DNA of 64,000 nucleotides from an uncultured Lactobacillus sp. (GTDB taxonomy: Bacteria > Bacillota > Bacilli > Lactobacillales > Lactobacillaceae): positions 1 through 64,000 of the forward strand of contig CANOGU010000011.1 of NCBI GenBank assembly GCA_947565635.1, in the 5' to 3' direction. A model generated the notes under the pieces. It saw only the letters and a list, made by a program, of their open reading frames with translations, was not told where the DNA came from and did no database searches. Every line of letters begins with the position of its first letter. Within the stretch, counting starts at the first letter, position 1. This document shows positions 34,643-43,997 of the stretch, in pieces. The position numbers and the translations under genes are program-made.

Positions 34643-36307
34643 GTGGTTTTAACTGAAATTAATAGTGATCAATTCAGAGATATGGTTCGTGCAGCGACTC
34701 ATCGCATGGGCAAGAACGCTGAATTTGTAAATAAATTAAATGTTTTCCCAGTACCTGATGGTGATACTGGAACTAATATGAATTTAACCATTGAGAGCGG
34801 CGCAAAAGCTGTTAATGAAAATCTTAGTGAATCCGTTGGTGACCTAACTGAAAGTCTCTCAAAAGGAATGTTGATGGGAGCTCGCGGTAACAGTGGAGTT
34901 ATAACTTCTCAACTATTTAGAGGTTTTTATAAAGCTACTGAAGGAAAAGATACCCTAACTGCTCAAGATTTAGCTAATGCTTTTGCAAATGGTGTCACAA
35001 CTGCATATAAAGCAGTTATGAAGCCTGTTGAAGGAACTATTTTAACCGTTGCTCGTGTTGCAGCTGAGGAAGGTAAAAATAAGGCAAACGAAACTGATGA
35101 TGTCAGCGAAGTAATGAGAGCGGTAGTTGATGGAGCTAAAAAGGCTTTGAAGACTACGCCTGATTTATTACCAGTTTTAAAGCAAGTTGGAGTAGTAGAT
35201 TCGGGTGGTCAAGGACTAGTATTTATCTACCAAGGCTTTTTAGAGGGGGTTCTTGGCGAAAAGGATAATGATGACTACCAACTAGATGAAGGTGAAATGG
35301 ATGAGTTAATTAATGCAGCTCACCACCAAGCTGAATCTGCTCAAGTTCAATTATCAACTAGTGATATTAAGAATGGTTACTGTACTGAAATTATGGTTGA
35401 CCTAACTGCTGATGTTCCAAATAAAGAAGAATTCAATCTTGAACAATTTAGAGAACATCTATCTAACTTAGGTGATTCACTTTTAGCTGTTTCAGATGGT
35501 GAAGTGGCTAAAGTTCACGTTCATACAGAACACCCAGGAGATGTTTTTACATACGGCCAAAAATTTGGACAACTAGGTAAAATTAAGATCGATAATATGC
35601 GGATTCAACATGAAACTATCTTAGAAAATAGCGAAGAACAAGAAGAAAATGTTGATTTTGCAGTTATTGCAGTTGCCTCAGGTCATGGAATCCGTGAATT
35701 ATTTAAGAGTGAGGGCGTAAATAGAATTATTTCTGGTGGACAAACTATGAATCCATCGACTAAGGATATTATGGACGCTATTACTAACTCCGGTGCTAAA
35801 AAGGCCATTATTTTACCAAATAACGGTAATATTATCATGGCTGCTAAGCAAGCTGCTGAAGTTAGTGAAATTCCGGTTGGAATCGTGCCAACAAAGACAA
35901 TTTCTCAAGGATTAACTGCAATGCTTTCCTTTGATCCAGATGCTTCAGTAGAGGAAAATGTTGAAGCAATGTCTGAAGACCTAGATACGGTTAAATCTGG
36001 TGAGGTCACTAAAGCAATCCGTGACACTAAGATTGATGATATTGAAGTTAAAAGAGATGACTACCTTGGAATTGTTGATGGAACTATTAAGGTTGATAAT
36101 CCAGACTTGATTGATACAACAGTTTCAATGATTGAAAAGATGTTAGATGAAGATAGTGAAATTATCACTATTATGTATGGTAGTGATGCTACCAGAGCAG
36201 AAGCTGACGAAGTAGTTAAAAAACTTAAAGCTACTCATGATGATTTAGAGTTTGAAGTCCATGATGGTGGTCAGCCAGTTTACTACTTCTTAGTATCCGT
36301 GGAATAA
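34643..36307 (+). CDS. fakA: Fatty acid kinase catalytic subunit FakA (DAK2-domain, YloV)
   Basis: 554 residues from GTG 34643, preceded by TGGAGGAG. The DAK2-type ATP domain has FPVPDGDTGTNMNLT (Asp triad, about 35-50) and ARGNSGVI. A middle domain and a C-terminal FakB-binding domain follow. With a FakB carrier it phosphorylates exogenous fatty acids to acyl-phosphate, which PlsX and PlsY feed into phospholipid; plsX is two genes downstream. Confidence 0.92.
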   Translation: MVLTEINSDQFRDMVRAATHRMGKNAEFVNKLNVFPVPDGDTGTNMNLTIESGAKAVNENLSESVGDLTESLSKGMLMGARGNSGVITSQLFRGFYKATEGKDTLTAQDLANAFANGVTTAYKAVMKPVEGTILTVARVAAEEGKNKANETDDVSEVMRAVVDGAKKALKTTPDLLPVLKQVGVVDSGGQGLVFIYQGFLEGVLGEKDNDDYQLDEGEMDELINAAHHQAESAQVQLSTSDIKNGYCTEIMVDLTADVPNKEEFNLEQFREHLSNLGDSLLAVSDGEVAKVHVHTEHPGDVFTYGQKFGQLGKIKIDNMRIQHETILENSEEQEENVDFAVIAVASGHGIRELFKSEGVNRIISGGQTMNPSTKDIMDAITNSGAKKAIILPNNGNIIMAAKQAAEVSEIPVGIVPTKTISQGLTAMLSFDPDASVEENVEAMSEDLDTVKSGEVTKAIRDTKIDDIEVKRDDYLGIVDGTIKVDNPDLIDTTVSMIEKMLDEDSEIITIMYGSDATRAEADEVVKKLKATHDDLEFEVHDGGQPVYYFLVSVE

Positions 36308-36310
36308 AAT

Positions 36311-38350
36311 ATGAATAATAAGCAGAGTAAGTTATTTGAACCAGTAACTGAGTTAAAAGGTGTAGGAGCAAAGACAGCTACAGCTTTGGCCAGTCTTGGC
36401 ATTAACACAATTTATGATTTACTATTTTATTTTCCTTTTAGATATGATGATTTAGAGACAATTCCTCTTGATCAAATTGAAGATGGGCAGAAAGTCTTAT
36501 TAAAGGGAATGGTGGTAACAGATCCATTTGTTAGCCGATTTGGTTATCGAAAAACAAGGCTCAGCTTTAAAATGAAAATTGATCATGACATTATCATGGT
36601 CAATTTTTTTAATCAGCCCTGGTTAAAGGATAAAGTGGAATCAGGTAAGGAAGTTGCAGTATATGGCAAGTATCAAGTGGCGCGGCAGTCATTAAGTGGC
36701 TTTAAATTAGTAGCTGAAAAGAAAGATTCAGGTTTTGCTCCTATTTATTCTGTCAATCGTCATTTGAAGCAAAATAAGCTGCAAAAGTTAATTGATCTTG
36801 CTTTAGAGGAAGCTATAAATGAAGTTGGAGAAACAATTCCAGCTTCTATAAGAGAAAAATATCGCTTGCTTTCCGATCGCGTTTTGGTAGAAAAAATGCA
36901 TCATCCAAAAAATGGCAATGAGGCGAAGATAGCACGCCGAAGTGCTATTTTTAGAGAATTTTTTCTTTTTCAAATGCAACTGGCTCAACTTCTTTCCCAA
37001 AGAAATGAAGACGCACCTGGAGTAGAAAAGAAATATGATTTAGCTGCTGTCAAAGAATTAATTGAAGAAATTCCATTTGAGTTATCTGATGATCAAAAAA
37101 AAGTGGTGAATGAAATCTTTGCTGATCTTCATTCTAAAAGACAAATGCGAAGACTGCTGCAGGGAGATGTGGGTAGTGGTAAAACCGTAGTAGCGGTTTT
37201 TGCAATTTATGCAGCTGTTACTGCGGGCTATCAAGCTGCATTAATGGTGCCAACAGAAATTTTAGCTCAGCAGCATTTTGCTAAAATAGATGAATTACTG
37301 AAGCCATTGGGTGTTCGAGTTGCCTTATTGACGGGAGACACTAAGGATTTAGAAAAGAAAGAAATTTATCGTGAATTAGCTGATGGAACAATCAATGTTG
37401 TGATTGGAACCCATGCGCTAATCCAAAAAGAGGTTCATTTTAAAAATCTCGGTCTAGTTATCATTGATGAGCAACACAGATTTGGAGTAAACCAAAGAAA
37501 TACGTTGATTAAAAAAGGTGACGCACCTGATATCCTAGCAATGACAGCCACTCCAATTCCTCGTACATTAGCCTTAACCGTATACGGAGATATGGCTGTT
37601 TCTGAAATTAGACACTTGCCAAAAGGGAGAAAGCCAGTAGTTTCCTCGTGGGCAACTTCCAGCAAATTAAGAGAGGTGCTTGATTTGATGCGTTCACAGT
37701 TAGATAAAGGTTTTCAAATTTATGTTGTAACTCCTTTAATTAGTGAATCAGAAAAAAGTGACTTAAAAAACGCTGAGGATTTACAAGCAAAAATTGCTCA
37801 TTACTTTAAAGACGAAAATGTTGTTTTGCTTCATGGCCAGATGAAAGGCGATCAGAAAAATGAAATTATGGATAGCTTTGCTGCAGGCAAGATTAATATT
37901 TTAGTTACTACAAGTGTAATTGAAGTTGGTGTCGATGTTCCGAATGCAAATATGATGGTGATCTTTAATGCTGATCGCTTTGGCTTAAGTCAATTGCATC
38001 AGTTGCGAGGGAGAATTGGCCGGGGGCAAACACAAAGTTTTTGTGTGTTTGTGAGTGATCCTAAAACAGAAATTGGTAAGAAACGGATGAACATTATTAC
38101 CTCTACCAGTAACGGTTTTAAATTAGCAGAAGAAGATTTAAAACTACGTGGCGAAGGAGATGTTTTTGGAAAGGCTCAATCTGGTTTACCTCAGTTTCAA
38201 GTTGGGGATGTAGTAAATGACTATAATGCCTTAGTGACTGCTCAAAAAGAAGCTCGTAACCTAATTAAGTCTGACCCAGCTTTGGCTAATCCAGAAAATA
38301 AATTTTTACAAGAAGTGCTAAAATATAAGAAAGATTTGAATAATAATTAG
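36311..38350 (+). CDS. recG: ATP-dependent DNA helicase RecG
   Basis: 679 residues. The N-terminal wedge/OB domain (about 1-160, with LKGVGAKTA) precedes the helicase core: QGDVGSGKTVVA (about 280), DEQHRFG, MTATPIPRTL, HGQMKG and QLRGRIGRG. It remodels stalled forks and Holliday junctions. It starts 3 bases after fakA, as in Bacillus (where sdaAB intervenes). Confidence 0.97.
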   Translation: MNNKQSKLFEPVTELKGVGAKTATALASLGINTIYDLLFYFPFRYDDLETIPLDQIEDGQKVLLKGMVVTDPFVSRFGYRKTRLSFKMKIDHDIIMVNFFNQPWLKDKVESGKEVAVYGKYQVARQSLSGFKLVAEKKDSGFAPIYSVNRHLKQNKLQKLIDLALEEAINEVGETIPASIREKYRLLSDRVLVEKMHHPKNGNEAKIARRSAIFREFFLFQMQLAQLLSQRNEDAPGVEKKYDLAAVKELIEEIPFELSDDQKKVVNEIFADLHSKRQMRRLLQGDVGSGKTVVAVFAIYAAVTAGYQAALMVPTEILAQQHFAKIDELLKPLGVRVALLTGDTKDLEKKEIYRELADGTINVVIGTHALIQKEVHFKNLGLVIIDEQHRFGVNQRNTLIKKGDAPDILAMTATPIPRTLALTVYGDMAVSEIRHLPKGRKPVVSSWATSSKLREVLDLMRSQLDKGFQIYVVTPLISESEKSDLKNAEDLQAKIAHYFKDENVVLLHGQMKGDQKNEIMDSFAAGKINILVTTSVIEVGVDVPNANMMVIFNADRFGLSQLHQLRGRIGRGQTQSFCVFVSDPKTEIGKKRMNIITSTSNGFKLAEEDLKLRGEGDVFGKAQSGLPQFQVGDVVNDYNALVTAQKEARNLIKSDPALANPENKFLQEVLKYKKDLNNN

Positions 38351-38367
38351 AAATAACCGGAGTGAAT

Positions 38368-39369
38368 ATGAAAACAATTGCAATTGATGCCATGGGAGGA
38401 GAAAATGCTCCTAAGGCTATTGTTGATGCCGTATTAAAAGCAAAGCCAAAATTAAAAGATACAAAATTTGTTTTATTTGGGGATGAAGAAAAGATTAATA
38501 AACTAATTCCCACTGAGCAAAAAGATAGAATTGACGTTATTGCAACTAGTGAAGTTATTGTTGATAGTGACGAGCCAGTAAAAGCAATTAGACGTAAGAA
38601 GAATTCTTCAATGGTTGTTGCTGCTAACTATGTAAAGTCGGGAAAAGCAGACGCCTTATTTTCACTAGGAAATACTGGAGCACTCCTAGCTTGCGGGATT
38701 TTTATTATTGGCCGAATTAAAGGTGTAGAGCGTCCAGCTTTAATGCCAACTCTTCCAAGTGCTAAAAGTGAAGATGGCTTTAATATTATTGATGTTGGCG
38801 CAAATGCACAAAGTAAGCCTGAATATTTAGTACAATGGGCACAAATGGCTAACTTTTATGCTCAAAAAATTAGAAATATTAAAAATCCAACCGTGGCTTT
38901 ATTAAATAATGGTGCAGAAGATGATAAAGGAGATCCCCTTCATCAAGAAGCTTATAAGCTTCTTAAAGCAACTAATCTTAATTTTATTGGTAATGCTGAA
39001 GGAAATGATTTAATGGAAGGTAAAGCCGATGTGATTGTAACAGATGGTTTTACTGGAAATGCCACTCTGAAGGCAATAGAAGGGACTGCAAGTGTAATCT
39101 TACGTCTACTTAAAGATTCTTTGCTAAATAATGGATTACGTCCTAAGGTGGGAGCTTTATTAGCAAAGCCGGGACTTACTGCATTAAAGAAAAGATTTGA
39201 TACGGCAAGATATGGGGGAGCAGTTTTACTTGGGGTAAATGCACCTGTTGTAAAGACGCACGGTAGATCGAATATCCGTCCTATTTACTACACTTTATTA
39301 CAAATTGATAAGATGTTGAATCAAGATTTGGTTGGCGAATATAAAAAATACTTTAGTGAATCTCGCTAG
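38368..39369 (+). CDS. plsX: Phosphate acyltransferase PlsX
   Basis: 333 residues. ATG 38368 is chosen because GGAG lies 5 bases upstream; GTG 38362 overlaps that site. IAIDAMGGENAP, SLGNTGALLACG, DVGANAQSKPEYLVQW and VTDGFTGNATLK are diagnostic. It exchanges acyl-ACP and acyl-phosphate. It is followed by acpP; fabD and fabG, which separate these genes in Bacillus, and fapR before it, are not present here. Confidence 0.95.
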   Translation: MKTIAIDAMGGENAPKAIVDAVLKAKPKLKDTKFVLFGDEEKINKLIPTEQKDRIDVIATSEVIVDSDEPVKAIRRKKNSSMVVAANYVKSGKADALFSLGNTGALLACGIFIIGRIKGVERPALMPTLPSAKSEDGFNIIDVGANAQSKPEYLVQWAQMANFYAQKIRNIKNPTVALLNNGAEDDKGDPLHQEAYKLLKATNLNFIGNAEGNDLMEGKADVIVTDGFTGNATLKAIEGTASVILRLLKDSLLNNGLRPKVGALLAKPGLTALKKRFDTARYGGAVLLGVNAPVVKTHGRSNIRPIYYTLLQIDKMLNQDLVGEYKKYFSESR

Positions 39370-39423
39370 ACTTTAATACAAAAATGCCTTAGAATTAAAC
39401 TAAACTTTTTTGGAGGTTAAAAA

Positions 39424-39666
39424 ATGACCGAAGAGGAAATTTTTAATAAAATTGCTGATATGATTTCAGAACGCTTTAGTATTGATCGTGAGAAGATCAC
39501 TAAAGATTTAAATTTTCAGAATGATTTAGATGCAGATTCAATTGATTTCGTTGAGTTAGTAATGGATCTAGAAGATACATTTGGAGCAGAGATTCCAGAT
39601 GATGATGCAGAAAAATTACAAACTGTTGGTGAAGCAGTAGAATATATTAAGAGTCACCAAAATTAA
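39424..39666 (+). CDS. acpP: Acyl carrier protein
   Basis: 80 residues after TTGGAGGTTAAAA. DLDADSIDFVELVMDLEDTF carries the phosphopantetheine Ser39 (in a DSI rather than the usual DSL context). The acidic four-helix pattern is normal. It carries acyl chains for fatty acid or phospholipid synthesis and pairs with plsX. Confidence 0.95.
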   Translation: MTEEEIFNKIADMISERFSIDREKITKDLNFQNDLDADSIDFVELVMDLEDTFGAEIPDDDAEKLQTVGEAVEYIKSHQN

Positions 39667-39689
39667 AATTTTAATCATTGAAATTTCAG

Positions 39690-39750
39690 AAGATACTGTC
39701 ATTTTTCATTTACTTTTATAAAAGTTGTTGAAATAGCAGTATCTTTTGTT
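39690..39750 (+). terminator. Long imperfect hairpin, probable terminator after acpP
   Basis: AAGATACTG (39690-39698) pairs with CAGTATCTT (39737-39745), and the inside continues with ATTTTTCA/TGAAAT and the palindrome ACTTTTATAAAAGT. It is followed by TTGTTT. The opp promoter overlaps its 3' half. Confidence 0.65.
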
Positions 39751-39756
39751 TATAAT
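39728..39756 (+). promoter_or_regulatory. Promoter of the opp operon
   Basis: TTGAAA (39728-39733), 17-base spacer, TATAAT (39751-39756): a near-consensus sigma-A promoter. Its -35 lies inside the preceding terminator hairpin. The leader of about 60 bases contains GACATTA/TAATGTC (39760-39766, 39792-39798), an inverted repeat that could be a hairpin or operator. Confidence 0.75.
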
Positions 39757-39823
39757 AATGACATTAAATTGAAAATCTAATTGACTTTTAATAATGTCGT
39801 AAGGTTTGAGAGGAGAATGACCT

Positions 39824-40834
39824 TTGGAAAAGCAAAGTGATCTTTTATTAGATATCGAACACTTGCATACCGCATATCGTTTACACGGTAAGTTTTATGA
39901 TGCCGCTGATGACATTAACTTAACCTTGAAACGAAATGAGATTTTGGCAGTTGTTGGAGAATCTGGTTGTGGTAAAAGTACAATTGCTTCAAGCATTATT
40001 GGTTTGTACGACCACAAAAATACGAAAGTAACTGGCGATATTTTATACAATGAATTAAACCTAGTTAACTTAAATGAATCATTGTTTAATAAAATTCGTG
40101 GTAATAATATTGGGATGATTTTCCAGGATCCATTAGCATCTCTTAATCCATTAATGAAGGTTGGAGATCAAGTTGCTGAGACACTTTACTATCATACTGA
40201 TATGGATGAAAAAGCTCGTCATGCACGCGTAATTGAACTTTTTAATCAAGTTGGAATGCCTCGTCCAGAAGAAATGTACGAGATGTACCCACATGAATTA
40301 TCTGGTGGTTTACGTCAACGTGTCGTAATTGCAATCGCAATTGCATGTAAGCCAGAAATTATTATTGCTGATGAACCAACTACCGCTTTGGATGTTACTA
40401 TTCAGGCACAAATCTTAGATTTACTTAAAGAAATTCAAAAAGAATCTCATTCAGGAATTGTTTTAATTACACACGACTTAGGTGTTGTTGCTGAAACTGC
40501 TGATCAAGTAGCAGTTATGTATGCAGGACAAATTGTTGAAAAAGCAGATGTTAAAACAATTTTTGAAAATCCTCTTCATCCATATACACGTTCACTTTTA
40601 CACTCTATGCCACAAACAGATGATGAAAGTGAAGACCTACATGTGATTCATGGAACAGTTCCTTCATTGATTAACATGCCAAGAACTGGGGATAGATTTG
40701 CAGCTAGAATTCCTTGGATTCCAGCTAGTGCTCATGAAGAGAACCCTAAGATTCATGAAGTTGAACCAGGACATTTTGTAAGATGTACTTGCTGGCAAAG
40801 CTTCCATTTCCAAGATGAAGAGAAGAAAGGATAG
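39824..40834 (+). CDS. oppD: Oligopeptide ABC transporter ATP-binding protein OppD
   Basis: 336 residues from TTG 39824, with AGAGGAGAATGACC before it. Walker A GESGCGKST (about 45-53), Q-loop FQDPLASLNP, signature LSGGLRQR and Walker B IIIADEPTTALD are complete. The C-terminal oligopeptide extension contains HPYTRSLLHSMP and ends with RCTCWQSF; its CTC is what remains of the Fe-S-type cysteine cluster of this family. With OppF it powers peptide uptake. Confidence 0.96.
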   Translation: MEKQSDLLLDIEHLHTAYRLHGKFYDAADDINLTLKRNEILAVVGESGCGKSTIASSIIGLYDHKNTKVTGDILYNELNLVNLNESLFNKIRGNNIGMIFQDPLASLNPLMKVGDQVAETLYYHTDMDEKARHARVIELFNQVGMPRPEEMYEMYPHELSGGLRQRVVIAIAIACKPEIIIADEPTTALDVTIQAQILDLLKEIQKESHSGIVLITHDLGVVAETADQVAVMYAGQIVEKADVKTIFENPLHPYTRSLLHSMPQTDDESEDLHVIHGTVPSLINMPRTGDRFAARIPWIPASAHEENPKIHEVEPGHFVRCTCWQSFHFQDEEKKG

Positions 40835-40840
40835 GAAATT

Positions 40841-41809
40841 ATGGCCGATGAAATAATCGAAATAAAAAATTTAAAAGTTCACTATCCAATTCGTTCTGGA
40901 TTTTGGAATAGAGTTACTGGATATGTCAAAGCCGTTGATGGGATTAATCTTTCAATTAAAGAAGGAGAAACCTACGGTCTAATTGGAGAATCAGGTTCCG
41001 GTAAATCAACTACTGGTAAAGCAATTGTTGGTGTAGAAAAAGTAACTAGCGGACAAATTTTGTATAAAGGCGTTGATGTTACTAAGGCATCAAATCGTAA
41101 AAAGCTTAACTATAATAAAGATGTTCAAATGATTTTTCAGGATTCAATGTCGAGTTTAAATCCTAGAAAACGAATTGAAGATATTATTGCTGAACCTATT
41201 AGAAACTTTGAAAACTTAACAACCGATGAAGAGAGAAAACGAGTTCAAGAACTCCTAGATATTGTTGGTATGCCTAGTGATGCTATCTACAAATATCCAC
41301 ACGAATTCTCTGGTGGTCAACGTCAAAGAATTGGGGTAGCACGTGCTGTAGCCACTAGACCGAAGTTGATCGTAGCAGATGAGCCAACCTCAGCTTTGGA
41401 CTTGTCTGTTCAAGCACAAGTTTTGAACTTTATGAAACATATTCAACAAGAATATAATATTGCCTACCTCTTCATTTCACACGACTTGGGTGTTGTAAAG
41501 CATATGTCAGAAGATATTGCTATTATGCACCGGGGACGTTTTGTAGAAATTGGTAAACGTGATCAGATTTATAAGAATCCAATGCATATTTATACAAAGC
41601 GTCTACTTTCTGCAATTCCTGTTGTTGATGTTGAAAATAGAGAAAAACATAAGGAAGAGCGTCAACGTGTAGAACAAGAATTCTTGCAAGATCAAGATAA
41701 ATGGTATGAAAAAGATGGTCGAGTATTACCACTACAAAAAGTTGCTGATCGTCATTTTGTCGCTTTACCTAAAGGTATGATTGAGCAAGAATTGAAGGAG
41801 GGAGAATAG
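40841..41809 (+). CDS. oppF: Oligopeptide ABC transporter ATP-binding protein OppF
   Basis: 322 residues after AAGGATAGGAAATT. Walker A GESGSGKST, FQDSMSSLNPRKR, FSGGQRQR and LIVADEPTSALDLSVQAQ are intact. The C-terminal part has the NPMHIYTKRLLSAIP segment of the OppD/F group. Two bases separate it from oppB. Confidence 0.96.
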   Translation: MADEIIEIKNLKVHYPIRSGFWNRVTGYVKAVDGINLSIKEGETYGLIGESGSGKSTTGKAIVGVEKVTSGQILYKGVDVTKASNRKKLNYNKDVQMIFQDSMSSLNPRKRIEDIIAEPIRNFENLTTDEERKRVQELLDIVGMPSDAIYKYPHEFSGGQRQRIGVARAVATRPKLIVADEPTSALDLSVQAQVLNFMKHIQQEYNIAYLFISHDLGVVKHMSEDIAIMHRGRFVEIGKRDQIYKNPMHIYTKRLLSAIPVVDVENREKHKEERQRVEQEFLQDQDKWYEKDGRVLPLQKVADRHFVALPKGMIEQELKEGE

Positions 41810-41811
41810 GT

Positions 41812-42774
41812 ATGTGGAAAACGGTTTTACGTCGAATCCTGATTATGATCCCCCAGTTACTTATCTTGAGTTTACTAGTCTTTATTTTGGCTAAAATGAT
41901 GCCTGGTGACCCATTTACTGGAATGATTAATCCGAATTCGGACCCTAAGGAAATTGCAAGATTAAGACAAGAATATGGATTGAATGATCCAGTTTGGGTG
42001 CAATATACTCGCTGGCTTGGAAATATGTTCCATGGCGATTTAGGACAATCATATATTCAAAAGGTTCCAGTTACTTCTTTGATTTGGGATCGTGCAGTTA
42101 ACACTTTCTGGTTATCTTTAATGACTGTTGTCTTAACTTATGTAATTGCTATTCCATTAGGTGTTACTGCAGGTCGTCACCAAGATGAATGGCAAGATCA
42201 TGGAGTACAAATTTTTAACTATATTACATTCGCAGTACCTCCATTTGTTTTCTACATTTTAGGTATTTGGCTATTCGGATTTACTTTAGGTTGGTTCCCA
42301 ATCTCAGGTTCCGTTAGTGCAGATGTAAACCCAGGAACTTTGGCTTATTTCTGGAGTAGAATTTATCACTTGATTTTGCCTTCAATTCTTTGTGCTTTAA
42401 TCTCTACTACAACTATTGTTCAATACTTAAGAACTGGTATTGTTGATAACAAGGTTGAAGATTATGTAAGAACTGCACGTAGTAAAGGTGTACCTGAAAA
42501 TGTTGTTTTCAATAAACATATTTTAAGAAACTCACTTTTACCAATTGCTGCATTCTTTGGTAATACTATTACTGGTTTACTTTCCGGTTCAATGGTTATT
42601 GAATCAGTATTTAGTTATCCTGGTATGGGTAAATTGTTCCTTGATTCTATTGGACAACGTGACTACACAACTTTAACTGCATTGATTTTATTGTTTGGTG
42701 TGTTAACTTTAGTTGGTAACTTGTTATCTGATATTATCATGAGTATTATTGACCCAAGAATTCGGATTAAGTAG
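41812..42774 (+). CDS. oppB: Oligopeptide ABC transporter permease OppB
   Basis: 320 residues after GAAGGAGGGAGAATAGGT. The six-helix DppB/OppB pattern is clear, with MPGDPF near residue 30 and the EAA loop ARSKGVPENVVFNKHILRNSL (about 218-238) that meets the ATPases. It ends with LSDIIMSIIDPRIRIK, standard for the family. Confidence 0.96.
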   Translation: MWKTVLRRILIMIPQLLILSLLVFILAKMMPGDPFTGMINPNSDPKEIARLRQEYGLNDPVWVQYTRWLGNMFHGDLGQSYIQKVPVTSLIWDRAVNTFWLSLMTVVLTYVIAIPLGVTAGRHQDEWQDHGVQIFNYITFAVPPFVFYILGIWLFGFTLGWFPISGSVSADVNPGTLAYFWSRIYHLILPSILCALISTTTIVQYLRTGIVDNKVEDYVRTARSKGVPENVVFNKHILRNSLLPIAAFFGNTITGLLSGSMVIESVFSYPGMGKLFLDSIGQRDYTTLTALILLFGVLTLVGNLLSDIIMSIIDPRIRIK

Positions 42775-42790
42775 GGAGGAGTAGTAAATT

Positions 42791-43705
42791 ATGGCTAAAG
42801 ATAAAAATACATCGAAAAAAGATCAAAATGCTAAAACCTCTCTACCACCATCTGGATTTAAGATCATTGTGCGTGAGGTTTGGCGTGATAAGGTAGCATT
42901 TGTTTCATTCTGTATTATTGTAGCTATCTTATTATTCACTTTTGTTGGTTCTTTATTCTTAAACAAGAGTCAAGTAACAGAGATTAATATTGCAGAAGCA
43001 TACTATGCTTGGGGTGAATCGGGTCACGTCTTTGGTACAGACGATGGTGGCCGCGATATCTTGAAGTTACTAATGATGGGTGGACGTAACTCTATTTTGA
43101 TTGGTCTATCTGTTACTGTTCTTTGTGAAGGTGTCGGACTTTTAGTTGGTTTGTTCTCAGGTTACTTTGGTGGGGTAACTGACGCAGTTATCATGCGTAT
43201 AGTTGATTTCATCCAAATTTTACCTCAATTTCCAATCATTATTGTTTTAACTACTGTTATTCCTAACTACAATGCGTGGACTTTGGTATTATTGATTTCT
43301 ATGTTTGGGTGGACTTCAACTGCAAGATACTTCCGGGCGTTTGTTTTGTCACAGAGAGAACGAGAATATGTTTTGGCTTCCAAGACTTCCGGTTCTTCTA
43401 ACTTAACAATTATGTTCCGTGAAGTTTTGCCTAACATTACTTCAGCTTTGGTAATTGATGTCGTATTGATGATTGCCGGAAACATTGGTATTGAAACTAC
43501 TTTATCCTTCTTGGGATATGGATTACCAACCACTACACCATCCCTTGGTACTTTAATTGGATTTGCTAATGACCCAGTTAACGTTACTACACGTCCATGG
43601 TTATGGATGCCAGCAACTATTTTGTTGTTGATTATTTCCTTGAGTATTAACTATGTTGGTCGTGCTCTTCAAAGAGCTGGGGATGCTCGTCAACGTGAAA
43701 ATTAA
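42791..43705 (+). CDS. oppC: Oligopeptide ABC transporter permease OppC
   Basis: 304 residues after TAGGGAGGAGTAGTAAATT. An N-terminal cytoplasmic tail and first helix (about 35-57) are followed by GTDDGGRDILKLLM, the FGT-D--GRD mark of DppC/OppC, and by the EAA loop ASKTSGSSNLTIMFREVLPN (about 197-216). The permease core closes with NYVGRALQRAGDAR. A strong terminator follows, so oppDFBC is one unit. Confidence 0.96.
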   Translation: MAKDKNTSKKDQNAKTSLPPSGFKIIVREVWRDKVAFVSFCIIVAILLFTFVGSLFLNKSQVTEINIAEAYYAWGESGHVFGTDDGGRDILKLLMMGGRNSILIGLSVTVLCEGVGLLVGLFSGYFGGVTDAVIMRIVDFIQILPQFPIIIVLTTVIPNYNAWTLVLLISMFGWTSTARYFRAFVLSQREREYVLASKTSGSSNLTIMFREVLPNITSALVIDVVLMIAGNIGIETTLSFLGYGLPTTTPSLGTLIGFANDPVNVTTRPWLWMPATILLLIISLSINYVGRALQRAGDARQREN

Positions 43706-43724
43706 ATTTAATTATTTAAACATT

Positions 43725-43755
43725 AAAAAGCAACTCATAATTGAGTTGCTTTTTT
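43725..43755 (+). terminator. Rho-independent terminator after oppC
   Basis: AAAAGCAACTCA / TGAGTTGCTTTT stem with a 4-base loop and six T. The remaining 240 bases before oppA are A+T-rich and hold the oppA promoter and leader but no gene. Confidence 0.92.
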
Positions 43756-43928
43756 GCATGTCTTTATATAAAAGTTAAAGAATGTAGGAAATATTTATAT
43801 TATAAATGAGCATAAAATAAGTTTTTTATGGTAAACATAATAGTGAACAAACGTTAATACATCAGTATTTTATAGCAATTTAGTCGAATTAAAATTAAAA
43901 AATATTAAAAATAATTGAGTAAAAACAT

Positions 43929-43957
43929 TGTATTATGAGTTTAGTGATGATAATATT
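43929..43957 (+). promoter_or_regulatory. oppA: Promoter of the first oppA
   Basis: TTGTAT (43929-43934), 17-base spacer, TAATAT (43952-43957). Transcription would start close to 43964, where the 12-base leader element shared with the second oppA begins. Confidence 0.55.
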
Positions 43958-43963
43958 AAATCA

Positions 43964-43975
43964 TCAACTTGTCCC
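43964..43975 (+). promoter_or_regulatory. Conserved leader element of oppA, copy 1
   Basis: ATCAACTTGTCC, identical to bases 45845-45856 before the second oppA, in an otherwise different upstream region. It is 8 bases before the GGAGG ribosome binding site. Confidence 0.5.
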
Positions 43976-43997
43976 AAATAGATGGAGGAATATAACT

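Noticed and set aside
43935..43997. Longer start for the first oppA
   Set aside because: The lipoprotein signal peptide and GGAGG place the start at 43998; the upstream part overlaps the promoter.
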